From NCBI GenBank assembly GCA_964035575.1, contig OZ037912.1, positions 1,116,001-1,180,000 on the forward strand: a DNA stretch of 64,000 nt, written 5' to 3'. Within the stretch, counting starts at the first letter, position 1, and the number at the start of each line of letters is the position of its first letter. Below, piece after piece: positions 1-10,332 of the stretch. Under the pieces are notes generated by a model, which saw only the letters and a list, made by a program, of their open reading frames with translations, had not been told where the DNA came from and searched no databases. Made by a program: the position numbers and the translations under genes. This DNA is from Rhynchopus sp. YZ270_cl-10 (Eukaryota > Euglenozoa > Diplonemea > Diplonemida > Diplonemidae).

Positions 1-1535
1 AAATAAAGAAAACACAGTCAAAAAAAAGGGATTGTTTTTTTAGGTGGCATTTACTTCAAACGTTTGTGGGCCCTATAGTCTCAAAGAAGCTACCTTTTTT
101 TTTACCTTGTTGCACATCTGTGGTGTCAACCAGTTTTTTTTGCACAACAGGGTCAACAAAGCTCCATGAGGTTTGTTACCCCTGGTGCAAAATCCTTTTG
201 AGTGCCGCTCTTTTCGAGATTTCGTACCTCAACTGTGCCTGTTGGATAGCATCTTAGTGTACCATGGGTTCAGGGAGCTTGACCAAATGTTCCACATTTT
301 TTTTTTTTTTATTTCCCGCCCTCGTTTACTTACGGTGCGGGCACGCCATCAGGTTTCTTTTTCACACCTTATGTTGGCCGCAGGGTACGTTGTGCTTTCA
401 TCCGGGGCTGGCCTCCGGCTGACGAGCGGTTGTGTACCGCCCTCGTTTACTTACGGTGCGGGCCACTAGGTTGCTTTTCTTTTCTTTTTTTTTTTTTTAC
501 ATCTGTTGTTGGCTGCAGGGTTGCCCCTCTACCCTTGTATGTCAGCTCTTCTCCCTCATCACACTCCCACCCAGTCTCTCTCCACGGTGAGCTAAGCACT
601 CTAAACTTAGCATCATCGAAAACCTACATTTGTTCTATGGTGTGTGTGCACAAAGGCACATTCACCTTTTTTGCCGACTATCTGTATTTGCGTTATGCGT
701 TGATTATTTCATCAAATATGTACGTGGTTGACTAAGCAATAACGAGAGGGCTTAGGTTCAACAACCTGTTTTTTCAAAAAATGGGTCTGCACGAAGCAGC
801 GACCGTTTTCTTTTTGCAGTTGTGTTTTTTTTTTCTCTTCTCATACGAACTCCCTACACTGTAGGTGTTTATTTTGTTATTTTTTTTTTTTCTCTTCCGC
901 TGGCAACTCTCTAACCATTTTTTTTTTTGTTTTGCACTTTTCAACTTCTCGTTTTTTTGTGTGTTTTTTTTAGCGTATTTCCTTGCATGATAGTAGTAAG
1001 AAAACGGATGCGTGTATGGTGTGCAACCTGGCACATTCATCCACAGTCAAGTTTTTCTTTTTCTTGTACTTGAGATATCGCCGAGAAAAAGAAAGGGTGC
1101 ATGTGTTGACCCTCTCACATACTTTCAATTCTGTGAATTGAAAGTATATGAATCTAATTGTACTTGATATATCGCCGAGTTTTTTCTGTGAGGTGGCTAA
1201 CCGACGAGGCGAATGGATTCATCTTATCAAACTTTTCTCCTTATTGTCCAAGATTGCTGTGCACGAGAAAGCACAGTTATCTGATTATCAGATACTTATT
1301 TTTTTCTCTCCCCCCCCCGGTGTGACCACCGTTAGCCGTGGTGAGGAATCGCACTGTCAACTTTATTTTTGGTGTTTTTTTTTGTCCAACTTTTCCCCCC
1401 GGGTTCGATAACCCGCAGAAGCAAAGCGCATCTGCGCACCAGAGGTGTTTTGCACAGCCAACTTCTTTTTGAGATGTGCATGTATGCACAAGATGTGCAC
1501 TCTATCTTTCAAGTTTCTTCTTTTTACATCTACTG

Positions 1536-1616
1536 TTGTAGGCCGCAGGGTAGTGCTTTCATCCGGATGGCTGGCATCGTACGTGGGTCAGTCGGGAGGT
1601 GCCTGCATCAACAACC
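1536..1616 (+). repeat. Dispersed repeat E, copy 1
   Basis: About 80 bp with core GGCTGGCATCGTACGTGGGT. Near-identical copies lie at 55992-56090 and 56516-56614, and diverged ones near 370-430 and 14921-15056. No coding frame is conserved among the copies. It is an interspersed repeat of unknown origin. Confidence 0.7.
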
Positions 1617-1777
1617 ACAGTTTTTTTCAGATGTAAACCACGAAATGGATGTAGGACTGCGTGGTTGGGCATGTACCAAGGTATAGGGCTTTGTATTTCA
1701 AGTCTACTTTTTTTGGCCCAATGCGGTTCAAAGGCTCCTCCAGGAGCCCAACCCCCCTCACCCATTTTGCGCAAAAT

Positions 1778-1848
1778 ATAGTGGAGCTCATCTTCGGGGT
1801 GTCTGCACTAATACAAACTAAGTTTTTCAATAAAAATCAAAAAAGATG
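1778..1848 (+). repeat. Short A-tailed repeat C, copy 1
   Basis: Starts near AGTGGAG, contains a CACTAATACAA block, then AAGTTTTTCAATAAAAA and an A-rich tail. Similar units lie at 5513-5586, 6457-6512, 16738-16788, 42033-42090 and, inverted, 45589-45652. The A-rich 3' end and dispersal on both strands suggest a small retroposon, but no pol III box is clear. Confidence 0.55.
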
Positions 1849-2382
1849 TGAATCTGTTTTCCAACGACACATTCACGCTTTCAAGTTTCTTCACTTTTTC
1901 TTCTTGAATAACTCCCCCTTTTCCACATCTCTGTTCATTTCCCCTCTCCCCCCCCCCTCCAGGGCAGGTACAAAAACCAGCTCACAACAACAAAAAACGA
2001 ATTTGGGAAAGCACTGCATTGTTTTAACGACTCCTATAACGAAGAAGAGTCTGAGGACGACAGTCCCCCCCGCCTTCTTGAAAATATTTATTGAGTGCAT
2101 ATTGTTGACAATACCTTTTTCGTTCTAGTTCCTCGTCCTTCGTACTGCATTTGTTGCATACACACAAAATATTTCTGATCATCACAAAGAGACACCCAAA
2201 CGAGGAAAGCCTCCTAGGCTCTAAGCCAACAGGAATACATCCATAAATTGACCCCCAAAAACGCGGACATTTTTTCAGCATTCTACTTTACGGCTGAAAT
2301 TCATTAGCCTTCGGGCGACTTTGTGTGTACAGTGTACAACCCTATCAAAAAACCCCAAAAACAAAAACAAAAACGATACAGC

Positions 2383-2440
2383 TTCAGCCAACATTGAGTA
2401 CAGACCCTGGGCCTCCCACCTCTCGTGGGGTTGTTTAGGA
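2383..2440 (+). repeat. Short A-tailed repeat A, diverged copy
   Basis: Contains the family block CATTGAGTACAGA followed by CCCACCTCTCG. Better copies lie at 6580-6648, 8524-8593, 17867-17925 and 59926-59980. A further partial copy lies just upstream at about 2304-2340. Confidence 0.45.
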
Positions 2441-2654
2441 GGTCTACACACAAGAAAGAAAATAATGAGTCAAATACCGTAGCCAATATTTATTTTTTTT
2501 TATTTTTTATTTTTATTTTATTTTTTGCAACTACGGTACGTTGTTTAGTATTTCAGGCGACATTCGCGGCCCAGTTAGTTTTGTCTGTTGTATGTATGGA
2601 TTGTGCACGCGAGGCGCATTCATTCTACAAAGTAACTTAGTTTATCTTTTCAAA

Positions 2655-2705
2655 GGTGCAAAGAACTAAGCACACGAGGCTTAGGTTCACACCAACTTTT
2701 TCTTC
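2655..2705 (+). promoter_or_regulatory. Hairpin motif D followed by pyrimidine tract
   Basis: Inverted CTAAGC and GCTTAG arms enclose a short loop and are followed by GTTCA and a T/C-rich tract. The same arrangement stands immediately upstream of the prolyl hydroxylase and adenylate cyclase genes. No gene follows here, so this may be a relic. Confidence 0.35.
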
Positions 2706-2929
2706 CTTTTCTCTCTTTTGCCGATAGGTGATTCAGATCATTCTCAAGCAAAAAAACAATTCTCCTCAGCCGTGTTGGTACTGTCTCGAGAGGGATTTGT
2801 ATTTCCAGCTTCATTTCTTTGTTTTTTTTTGAGTTTGCGCAGAGGCTCCAACCTCGTCCCCCCTCCGCCCCCCCCCTCGGTGACGTCTCACCTGGCTTAC
2901 GTTCGTATTGCTTTGTCTCTGACCTCTTC

Positions 2930-3037
2930 CAGTTGGACAAGAAACTTGTCGACCAAATAATATTGGCGGATTTTGGGGGTTTTCTTGTAATTGGCGACTT
3001 TTTTTTTTTTTGGTCGCCAATATTCCTTGTCAGTCAC
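2930..3037. mobile_element. Tc1/mariner-like MITE, degenerate copy
   Basis: The left end reads CAGTTGGACAAGAAACTTG and the right end is a decayed inverted counterpart (TTGGTCGCC...CCTTGTCAG). The interior block GGATTTTGGGGGTTTTCTTG is shared with the complete copies at 24289-24389 and 60378-60510. There is no coding capacity. Confidence 0.65.
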
Positions 3038-3132
3038 AATAAACTCCAGCAAGCTTTTTTCACGATGTGTTGTGTGCACGAGAGGGCACACTTTATCTCA
3101 TATTTTGGTGTGATTCAAGGGGTACGGGGAAC

Positions 3133-4002
3133 CCACGGAAGAACCACGGAGGAACCTCGGAGAACTGCTAGGGGGTATACTTTTTTTTTGTTGTTCTCAG
3201 TTTCTGGCACAAGGGGAAAATGACCACAAATTTGACTGAGAGAGGTCACCACGGGTTTGTATTGGTTGAAACGTGCCAAAAATGGCATTTTCGCGCGAAA
3301 ATAACGGAAAAAATCCGTTGAAAAAAAAATGAACCGCCCGTATATAGTGTGTACTGTGTATACTGTGTATACTGTGTATACTGTGTATACTGTGTATACT
3401 GTGTATACTGTGTATACTGTGTATACTGTGTATACTGTGTATACTGTGTATACTGTGTATACTGTGTATACTGTGTATATTGTGTATACTGTGTATACTG
3501 TGTATACTGTGTATACTGTGTATACTGTGTATACTGTGTATACTGTGTATACTGTGTATACTGTGTATACTGTGTATACTGTGTATACTGTGTATACTGT
3601 GTATACTGTGTATACTGTGTATACTGTGTATACTGTGTATACTGTGTATACTGTGTATACTGTGTATACTGTGTATACTGTGTATACTGTGTATACTGTG
3701 TATACTGTGTATACTGTGTATACTGTGTATACTGTGTATACTGTGTATACTGTGTATACTGTGTATACTGTGTGCAATACGCAACAATATCCCATGGCCG
3801 CCTTGGGGGCTTTCCCAGTGTTTGTGGCACCCGCATGCGGTGGTGGTGCATCACATTCCCTTTCCTCCGGGTCGCGGTGTCTGACTGCACAGCCAAGTAG
3901 TGCTCGAAGCCCCCCGGGTGGCGAAAACCGAAAACAACAAAAAAAAAGTATACCCCCCTTACCGGAGTACCTACGGAAGAACCACGGAAGAACCTCGGAG
4001 AA
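3133..4002. mobile_element. Small inverted-repeat element carrying a 9-mer array
   Basis: Inverted repeats with core GGGGGTATACTTTTTTTTTG (3173-3198) and its complement (3929-3956) enclose the 9-base array. Outside them lie direct repeats of about 30 bp with core ACGGAAGAACCACGGA (3141-3168 and 3972-4002). The arrangement looks like a non-autonomous element whose interior has been taken over by the tandem array. The family is unknown and no coding sequence is seen. Confidence 0.45.
3355..3768. repeat. Tandem array of TGTGTATAC, 46 units
   Basis: 414 bp of the 9-mer TGTGTATAC, perfect except for one C-to-T change near 3480. The unit contains the palindrome GTATAC. Long open frames across it on both strands are artefacts of a repeat length divisible by three and have no protein meaning. 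Confidence 0.98.
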
Positions 4003-4419
4003 TCGGTTTGGGTGGTCACACCAAATAATTATTTTTTTTTTTGAATCAAACAGAGTGACTAGATTCGTTCCCAGGCGTCTTTGTTAGCATCTAAAAAGAA
4101 CAAAAAAAAAAGAAAAGAAAACGATCAAATTTTTCAAAAAAAAAAACAAAAACTGTGCACACAGCATGCATTTCAGCGTGTGTATGTCGGCCAGTTTTCG
4201 ATCCCCCCTCCCCCCCTTTTGCAGTCCCTTCCCATTTCCCCCCCAAAACAAAAGAAAAGAAAACAAAATAACTAGCTGTTTCACAGCATACGATGATCTC
4301 CCCTCCCCCGTAGTATTTTTTTCCCCAGCTTTCTCCTCTTTTACTAGTCGTCTGCAGGGTTTTACCCCCCCCGCAACCTTCCCACAAAAGATTCAAGGGA
4401 ACCATTCATAAGAGCGGAA

Positions 4420-4580
4420 CAGCACGTTTCAACTACTCTTTTCGCCACTATCTATCTCGATCAAAGGGTCGCTTTCGGAAAGAACTAAAAAATATACTAC
4501 AGTAGAGAGTTGCACAAAAGCTGTGGCAACACAACCCGAGGCAACTACACACTACTCCAACAATTTATCAAAATAAAGAA
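4420..4580 (+). repeat. Short A-tailed repeat B, extended copy 1
   Basis: Core AACACAACCCGAGGCAACTA, then ACTCCAACAATTTATCAAAA and an A-rich tail. The homology extends about 80 bp upstream (TCAACTACTC, ACTATCTATCTCGATC) and matches the inverted copy at 59584-59715. Shorter copies lie at 8399-8473, 45656-45720 and 45828-45892. Confidence 0.65.
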
Positions 4581-4760
4581 AAAGAGCAACGCTGGCTATA
4601 CGTCTCCTGCGAGGACCATATTCACCCCATCAGTCCAGATGGAGAGAGGGCCGAATGAGGCTCCGTCCGTCATATGGTGGGGTCACCACGTGTCTTGTCA
4701 TATTTTTTTGTTTGGTCGGGTAGAGAGTTCTGGATCAGCGGTGGGGCCCAACAAATTACT

Positions 4761-4924
4761 TTTTTTTTTACGCACACTACTTTGTGAGCGGAAAGTGTCA
4801 CGTCGTTCACCCACCCAACCGTGCTCCGCAACACCACCACCCAACAGGTGATTTTTAGTGTGTGTGTGGAAGCGTCAACGCATAAAACAACTACAAGAAG
4901 GGGGGTGAGGGAACGACAAGTGAC
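4761..4924 (+). repeat. Direct repeat G, copy 1
   Basis: About 160 bp almost identical to 60006-60177, with shared cores GAGCGGAAAGTGTCACGTCG and CCACCCAACAGGTGATTTTT. The copies differ mainly in homopolymer G length. No gene is seen. Confidence 0.8.
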
Positions 4925-5821
4925 ACTTTTTTTTTGCGGTACATTTAGTGCACCCTATTATACCATCTATTCAGTAGAATAGTTAGTACATGAAACAATT
5001 TTTTTTTGCGATTTCCGGGATTTATTTAAAAGAAATTAACAGTGGAGCTTGGTGGCAAACTATTCCAACAATTTTTTCATCAAAAAAAAAGACAAACGAA
5101 GGTCTCACCGAGTCAGCTTCTGGCTCCGACCGACCGACCGACCGACCGATGGGAAATGGGTCTACAGGGACACTCTAGAACCCTGATAAAAAGCGTGTGT
5201 TCCGATACGAATGAGCCATCAATTTAATTGTACTGCTCCAGCTCCTGGCCTTCCTGAAGAGCGAGAGTTTCTGCATTTTTCGTTTGTATTTTGAGAGAAA
5301 AATGTTTTTTTTTCCAACAAAAAAAAACCGCAAACCCGCGGGTGATTTTTTTCTTTTGCGTACAAAAAAATAAATAGGAAACCCGAACGAAAAAAAAAAA
5401 GACATTGAGAGAGTGCAAACCTCAGACAGTGAAAAAAAAAAAGACTTCGTCTGAATGCAGCTCTACACAACAAACACATTATCAAGAAGAATGAAGGCAA
5501 CAACAAAACAAAACAATAGCGGAGTTCATCTTTGGGTGTCTACACTAAAACCAAGTTTTCAAAAAAAAAGAAAAAGAAAAAGAAAAAAACTGCCCGATTT
5601 GGAACACCTGAAAAAAGGGATCAGGTGAGTCAAATTGCATCATATCAGCATAGGAACTGGGATTTTGACATATCAAGGACCATTGGGTCCTCGTGTTCTT
5701 TGTTTTTTTGGTTTTTTTTTTTTGAAATTTTTGGGGTATTTTAGAGCGAAGCCAAAAAAAAAAGAGGCTTTTTCCTAACCTTCGGGTGATATTTTGTGGT
5801 TTTACAAAACCAAAAAAAGGA
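4925..5821. other. Spacer with homopolymers and repeat C copy
   Basis: No recognisable gene. It holds a short GACC tetranucleotide run (about 5128-5148), many A8-A12 runs and a copy of repeat C at 5513-5586. Confidence 0.5.
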
Positions 5822-6453
5822 ATATGGGTCGATGCGTAAAACCCCCCCTCCCCTAATTTTCACTACGATTTTTGAGGTTTTACCAGAAATCAGTGCCGAA
5901 AACTGCCCAGAACCACCCCCAAAACCATTTTCCGGCGGGTTTTGGGGGCTTTTGGGAAAAAATATACTTATTTTGACCCATTTTGGGGTATTTTTACGTG
6001 TTTTTGGGCTATTTTTACTCCCTACCCCCAGAACAGATAGACGCATAAAGAATGCCCAGAGTTGGACTCAACAGCTACCTTGATGGTGTCCAGGAATGTG
6101 TGAGGAGCACGATCCTGTCCCTCAAGACGAAGAAGAGATGACAGAGGCCCTTCACCGCATGGCTAAGAGAACGCGGTCTTTTATTTCTTCAGTTTCCTCA
6201 GTTTCACATACAACGTGTAAAACCTGTGGTAAGACAGGCCACAATACACCTACATGTCCAAAAAAGCGTCGCACATCATAAAAAAGACCCCAAAACACCC
6301 ACCCAGGGTCCCCAGGCCCCCCAGACCCCCCAAACACCCCTTGTACATGCACCTCGACCTCTCATAGCCTCCCAACAGAAATAAAAAAAAATCAAAAATC
6401 GTATACATATAGTGAAATTTAGGGGAGGGGGGGTTTTACGCATTCACCCATAT
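5822..6453. mobile_element. Mutator-like (MULE) deletion derivative
   Basis: Inverted terminal repeats of about 55 bp: the left arm begins ATATGGGTCGATGCGTAAAA, and the right arm read backwards begins ATATGGGTGAATGCGTAAAA, both continuing into a C-run and CTCCCCTAA. The 632-bp interior keeps only a short frame ending in a CCHC zinc knuckle of the kind found at the C terminus of MULE transposases. I could not settle a target duplication. Confidence 0.65.
6096..6281 (+). pseudogene. Zinc-knuckle C-terminal remnant of a MULE transposase
   Basis: The 61-residue frame has an acidic N-terminal part (residues 8-17), a Ser/Thr-rich middle and the motif CKTCGKTGHNTPTCPKK near its end, a C-x2-C-x4-H-x4-C zinc knuckle. 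In Mutator-like transposases such a knuckle closes the protein after the DDE catalytic domain. No catalytic domain is present between the TIRs, so this is the leftover tail of a deleted gene. A host zinc-knuckle protein of this size inside matching TIRs is less likely. Confidence 0.6.
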
Positions 6454-6456
6454 AGT

Positions 6457-6512
6457 ATAGTGGAGCACACTCTAGGGTGGCTACACTAATACAACCAAGT
6501 TTTCAAAAAAGG
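6457..6512 (+). repeat. Short A-tailed repeat C, copy 3
   Basis: AGTGGAGCACACTCTAGGGT followed by CTACACTAATACAACCAAGT and an A-run. It lies immediately next to the right end of the MULE remnant. Confidence 0.55.
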
Positions 6513-6579
6513 AAAAGGAGAATGAGAGAAAGTAAAGAGAAAAATAAACCAGCATAAAAAAAAACCTTCTGTAGTACAT

Positions 6580-6648
6580 AGGCTTCGGCCGACATTGAGT
6601 ACAGATCGTTATACCAGTAGGTTGTCGATACAACAAAAAAAAAAAAAA
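6580..6648 (+). repeat. Short A-tailed repeat A, copy 2
   Basis: GACATTGAGTACAGATCG, then CAGTAGGTTGTCGATACAAC and a run of 13 A. Same family as 8524-8593. Confidence 0.6.
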
Positions 6649-7376
6649 TCTGCCTAACAAAATGAGCACCAAAAACGTTTTTTCAATTTTTTTTTTGTGT
6701 TATCCGAATGTGTTATGATGTCATTATTTTCTCTCCGCGAAGACGTTTTTTTTTTCTTTCTTTTGGTGCTCTGTTTTATTTTTGCATTTTTTTTTTTTTT
6801 TCGGTTGTTTTTATTGGAAATTTGAAGAAACATTATTACGAAAAAGTCACGATGAAAAAATTTTTTTTTGAGGAGGAGGGTAATCCCTGACTCAAAAAAA
6901 GCAAAACAAAAACAAAAAAAAACACAATTCGAAAATAAAATAAAAATGACCCCTCCCGGTTTCTGCACACCCTATGATGTCCACTTCCTTCTCCTTTGTA
7001 CGTTTTTGAAAAATAGAAAAATAGGATGGAACACCCCGTCCCACATGTGAGGGAATGCAGCCATTCCGGTGTCTACTTCCTTCTCATTCTTTTCCCTTGC
7101 ATTTGGGATAAACAGAAACGACAATCATTATTGGATCAAAAAAGAAAAAGCCAGGCTGGTTTATACCCGAGCTCACCTTGGACGTACCAGACAGTAGCCC
7201 CGGAGAAAAAAATTCCCAATCTCACAATACACCCCTTCCTCCCCTTTTTTTTTCTCCAACTTTTCAAACCCCACAAAACAGACACTCTTTTTTTCTTTTT
7301 TTTTTTGTATCTTTTCTCTCTTCCTCTTCCACCCTTATTTTCCCCCACAATTTGTCAAATACAGAACAAGCAGAAG
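6649..7376 (+). promoter_or_regulatory. 5' region of the ceramide synthase gene with pyrimidine tract and AG
   Basis: A long T/C-rich stretch (about 7231-7350) precedes an AG at 7363-7364, 12 bases before the start codon. This is how a trans-splice acceptor looks in euglenozoans. The open frame runs upstream to 7026, but through homopolymer-rich non-coding sequence. I see no other gene here. Confidence 0.45.
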
Positions 7377-8309
7377 ATGGCACACAAGCCAGGCACTGGT
7401 GTCACTGAGGTGTCCATTCAGATACTGATATGGGCCATGTCCATTGGTGTGTGTGTCTTCGCTTACCCGCAGATGGGTGAGGGCGACGCGCTGATGGTTG
7501 CATACGCTGTGGCAGCACTCTGTGCGTACCGGTGGTGTGCTCCGGCACTGTGGTGCCGTGTGTTCGACCTCTTCACCACCTCACACACTCCTGAGACACG
7601 TACATTGGTGCGCACGAAGTTCGGCAGTCACATCAACAAGTTCACCCTGCACCTTTTCTTTCAGGTGTGGGGCATCCACGTTCTCGTCAATGAGAGCTGG
7701 TACAACGGTCTTTTCGATATGAAGGCGGCCTGGGCTGGGTGGGACCCCAACGCTCCTCTCCCGAAGGATGGTATGTTCAGAAGCTTCTACCTGGCGCAGC
7801 TTGCGACGTTCTGCGCAAGCACAATCATGCAGTACTTCGAGGTGCGCTCGCACGACCACACCGCCATGCTTGCACACCACGCCGGGGCAGCCACTCTGAT
7901 CATCACATCGTACCTTTACAACACAACACACATTGGCATTCTGGTTCTGGTCTCGCGTGAGATCACAGACGTGATGATCCACATGATCCGCGCGCTTGCG
8001 ATTCTTGAGTACAAATTCCTTTCTGAGATGCTTCTTGTGACGCTGATGATTGTGTGGGCGATCTCGCGCAACTATTACCACACCTTTGTGATCTGCACTG
8101 GAGCGTGGTATTCACCCACCTTCGAATGGAGCCTCAACATGTGGATCGTCTACAACGGGCTTCTCGCCATGCTTGCGCCACTGGACCTGTACTACCTCTA
8201 CCTAGGCACGGCTGCAATCCTGAAGCGTGTCATGAACCCTTCCCAGAAGAGCATCGACCCCGACCTGCCTGTCAACGCTGTCAATGATTCCAAGGATAAG
8301 AAGGCATAG
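7377..8309 (+). CDS. Ceramide synthase, Lag1/TLC family
   Basis: A 310-residue multi-pass membrane protein. Residues about 140-220 match the Lag1 motif of TLC-domain ceramide synthases, which join an acyl-CoA to a sphingoid base in the ER. The paired histidines H167-H168 sit in MLAHHAGAATL and are followed by SYLYNTTHIG and ITDV with D198. The usual HD before this Asp is replaced by RE, a deviation that could affect activity. The hydrophobic profile gives about six or seven helices. The last residues, KDKKA, fit a KxKxx ER-retrieval signal. There is no homeobox-like domain, as in fungal and protist members. The start at 7377 was chosen because homology and codon bias begin there and an AG lies 12 bases upstream; the frame stays open to 7026 but upstream residues are low-complexity. 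A non-enzymatic TLC protein is the alternative. Confidence 0.82.
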   Translation: MAHKPGTGVTEVSIQILIWAMSIGVCVFAYPQMGEGDALMVAYAVAALCAYRWCAPALWCRVFDLFTTSHTPETRTLVRTKFGSHINKFTLHLFFQVWGIHVLVNESWYNGLFDMKAAWAGWDPNAPLPKDGMFRSFYLAQLATFCASTIMQYFEVRSHDHTAMLAHHAGAATLIITSYLYNTTHIGILVLVSREITDVMIHMIRALAILEYKFLSEMLLVTLMIVWAISRNYYHTFVICTGAWYSPTFEWSLNMWIVYNGLLAMLAPLDLYYLYLGTAAILKRVMNPSQKSIDPDLPVNAVNDSKDKKA

Positions 8310-8523
8310 AAAAAAAAACAAACCAAAAAGAAACAAAATGACAAAGAGGTGGGGGAATTTCAAAACAAAAATGAAAATTTGAAGTAAAGAAAGTAAAGTG
8401 GATATTGCACAACTGTAGCAACACAAAACCGAGGCAAACTACATTAATCCAAAAACAATTTATCAAAATAAAATGGGGAAAGAAAAAAGGGAGGGTAAAA
8501 AAAACCCCCCCGATTAAGTACAA
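8310..8523 (+). repeat. 3' flank of the ceramide synthase gene with repeat B
   Basis: An A-rich stretch follows the stop codon. Repeat B occupies 8399-8473 (TGCACAACTGTAGCAACACA and CAATTTATCAAAATAAA). A 3' UTR probably overlaps this repeat. Confidence 0.5.
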
Positions 8524-8593
8524 AGCCTTCGGGCGACATTGTGTACAGATCCTACCTCGGTAGGTGATTGTCGATACAACAACAAAAAAAAAA
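8524..8593 (+). repeat. Short A-tailed repeat A, best copy
   Basis: GACATTGTGTACAGATCC, then TACCTCGGTAGGTGATTG, TCGATACAACAAC and an A-run. TACC and GGTA can pair in a small stem. The same block with an A-rich end recurs at 6580, 17867 and 59926. Confidence 0.65.
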
Positions 8594-9935
8594 GCTCTTT
8601 AGTGAGGCTATTTTAGCTGATGATATGATTATGAGGAAGACGACTACGTAAAGGTGCTTAGTCACTTTGATAATTTTTTTTTGAAAGGGGGGGAGGCTCG
8701 AGGGGAGGTTTTGAAGCTTTTTTTTTTGGGGGGGGTTGGGACCTGAAAAGAAAAAAGAGAAAAAAAAAGTCAACTTTTCTAAAAAATAAAAAAGAAACCA
8801 AAATATCTAAGTGGAGTAAATTGGGTAGTCTTGCAACGAAAAAAAATACAAACGAACTTTTTCAAAAAAAAGGGGGGTTTTTTTGGGGGGAACCGGCGCA
8901 CGACGGTGAAGTGACAGTAATTGACTTGTGGCTGGCAATGATGAAACCAGAAGGTAAAACCACAAAGTTGATTCATTTACTTCGCCGTCGTGTGGGGTTA
9001 TGGGGTGGTTTTTTGGTTTCGAAAAAAAATCTAGCCCACAAGAGAAAGTCAGCGGCTCTTGCCTTACCAAACTTCTCAGAAACGTGCATGAAAAGTACAA
9101 ATGCTTCGTTCAAAATTTCTGATAAGTGTCACAAAAAAAAATGTGTTTTCTGGATAGTGAAAAACTGTCCGAAAGCTACACAACCAAACAGATTCTCAAA
9201 AAAAAAAAAGAAAAAAAAAAAAAAAAAAGCGTTTGTCGACAAATTGATAAAACAAAACAAAAACAAAAACAAAAACAAAACGGATTCATTTACATACACA
9301 CTGTTAGAAACACATAATTTGGGGGGTTGGGGGAAGACACCCAAAAGAAGAAGAAGAAACAAAGTTTTTATTTTTTTTTTTTTTGCGTCCCAACGCTGGT
9401 GTTATCTTTTTGTGTATGATTGATCATTTTCAGATTTCCCCCCCTCCTCCTCCTCTCCCCTCCTCCTCCTCCTCCTCCTCTCCCCCCGCCATTACCCCTT
9501 TTTTTAAACTCTATTTTTCTCTCTTTTGAACACGTTGTTACCACGCGAGGCCCACTTCAGTGACAGTGTTGAGGCCCCGAAGAAAAATTATTGAGAGCTT
9601 TTTGTTCAAACGCAAAAATAACTTAAAAAATAACTGCATTTTCCCTGTTGTCTGCGTCCGCGGGCGTTTGCACTTTCCGAGATCTCTTTTCTTTTTTCCC
9701 TGGGTATTGTCATCGTAATTCCAAGCATACAAACAAAAGCCTCGACCGGACCAATGAGGACATACCCCCCTCGGTCAGGAATTAAAAAAAAATCAACAAA
9801 AAAAAAAAAAAGCGCTTACATCATTGACCCTATCTCGGCACTCCCCCAGTGGAGACCCCACTTCTCACGGATAAAATGCACAAAGGAAAGGGGGGTGTGC
9901 AGACAGACCCAGGCGATTGTCGACACAACACTAAA
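8594..9935. other. Spacer with a small palindromic element
   Basis: A diverged repeat C-like unit lies near 8811-8880. An imperfect palindrome of about 105 bp follows at 8890-8996 (arms CGACGGTGAAGTGA and TACTTCGCCGTCG). Further on are long A-runs near 9200-9235, a TCC-rich microsatellite at about 9431-9487, and a partial repeat A at 9911-9932. No gene is recognised. Confidence 0.5.
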
Positions 9936-10156
9936 TACCGTAATCGTAAGAATTCTGGGACGTAAAATTTTTGGGACGTAAATATTCTGGGACGCAACAA
10001 AGCTGGGACATTTTGGACTTTTTTAAACTTGGGACATTTTTATGTCCCAGAATATTTACGTCCCAGAATTGTCTGTGTGACCTTCCCCCCTCCTCACCCA
10101 TGCACTTCGGTGCAAACCCAAACATGTCCAACAAACAATAGCTATTTATTCGTCTG

Positions 10157-10327
10157 AGGAAATATTCACTTTTCCTCACACGAGTGTACCTTTCAGAAAC
10201 GAGTGGCATTTTACCCCACGAGCGAAGCGAGTGGGGTAATAGACTTTATCTCACGAGCGAAGCGAGTGGGATAAAGTCAGCCACGAGTTTCTGAAAGGGC
10301 ACGAGTGGAGGGAAAGTGAATATTTCA
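10157..10327. mobile_element. Palindromic element with GCGAAGCGAG hairpins
   Basis: Outer arms GAAATATTCACTTTTCCTC and GAGGGAAAGTGAATATTTC, plus inner arms with CTTTCAGAAACGAGTGG, enclose two hairpins of type CCACGAGCGAAGCGAGTGG (about 10215-10237 and 10246-10274). The same hairpin, inverted, recurs at about 43819-43848 inside another element. Confidence 0.6.
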
Positions 10328-10332
10328 CCAGA

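Larger units (their letters stand above)
1..2929. other. Repeat-rich spacer without a recognisable gene
   Basis: No open frame here looks like a conserved protein; the short frames run through homopolymer T/A tracts. The stretch contains a 25-bp direct repeat (about 319-343 and 439-463, core CGTTTACTTACGGTGCGGG), hairpin motifs of the CTAAGC...GCTTAG type at about 586-625 and 729-765, and copies of dispersed short repeats listed separately. Pyrimidine tracts are common, but none precedes a convincing coding region. Confidence 0.6.

Noticed and set aside
3355-3768. Possible CRISPR-like array
   Set aside because: Units are contiguous with no unique spacers, the setting is eukaryotic and there are no cas genes. 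The same applies to the other three arrays.
3115-4087. Long open frames with repeated VYT, IHS, YTQ or VYC units through the 9-mer array
   Set aside because: The unit length is a multiple of three, so stop-free frames arise on both strands. There is no start context, no unique domain and no conservation.
7026-7376. N-terminal extension of the ceramide synthase to 7026
   Set aside because: The extra 117 residues are translated homopolymer and pyrimidine tract, with an acceptor-like AG just before the inner ATG.
8821-9423. 200-aa + frame after the ceramide synthase
   Set aside because: Lysine-rich translation of A-runs spanning a palindromic element; no domain.
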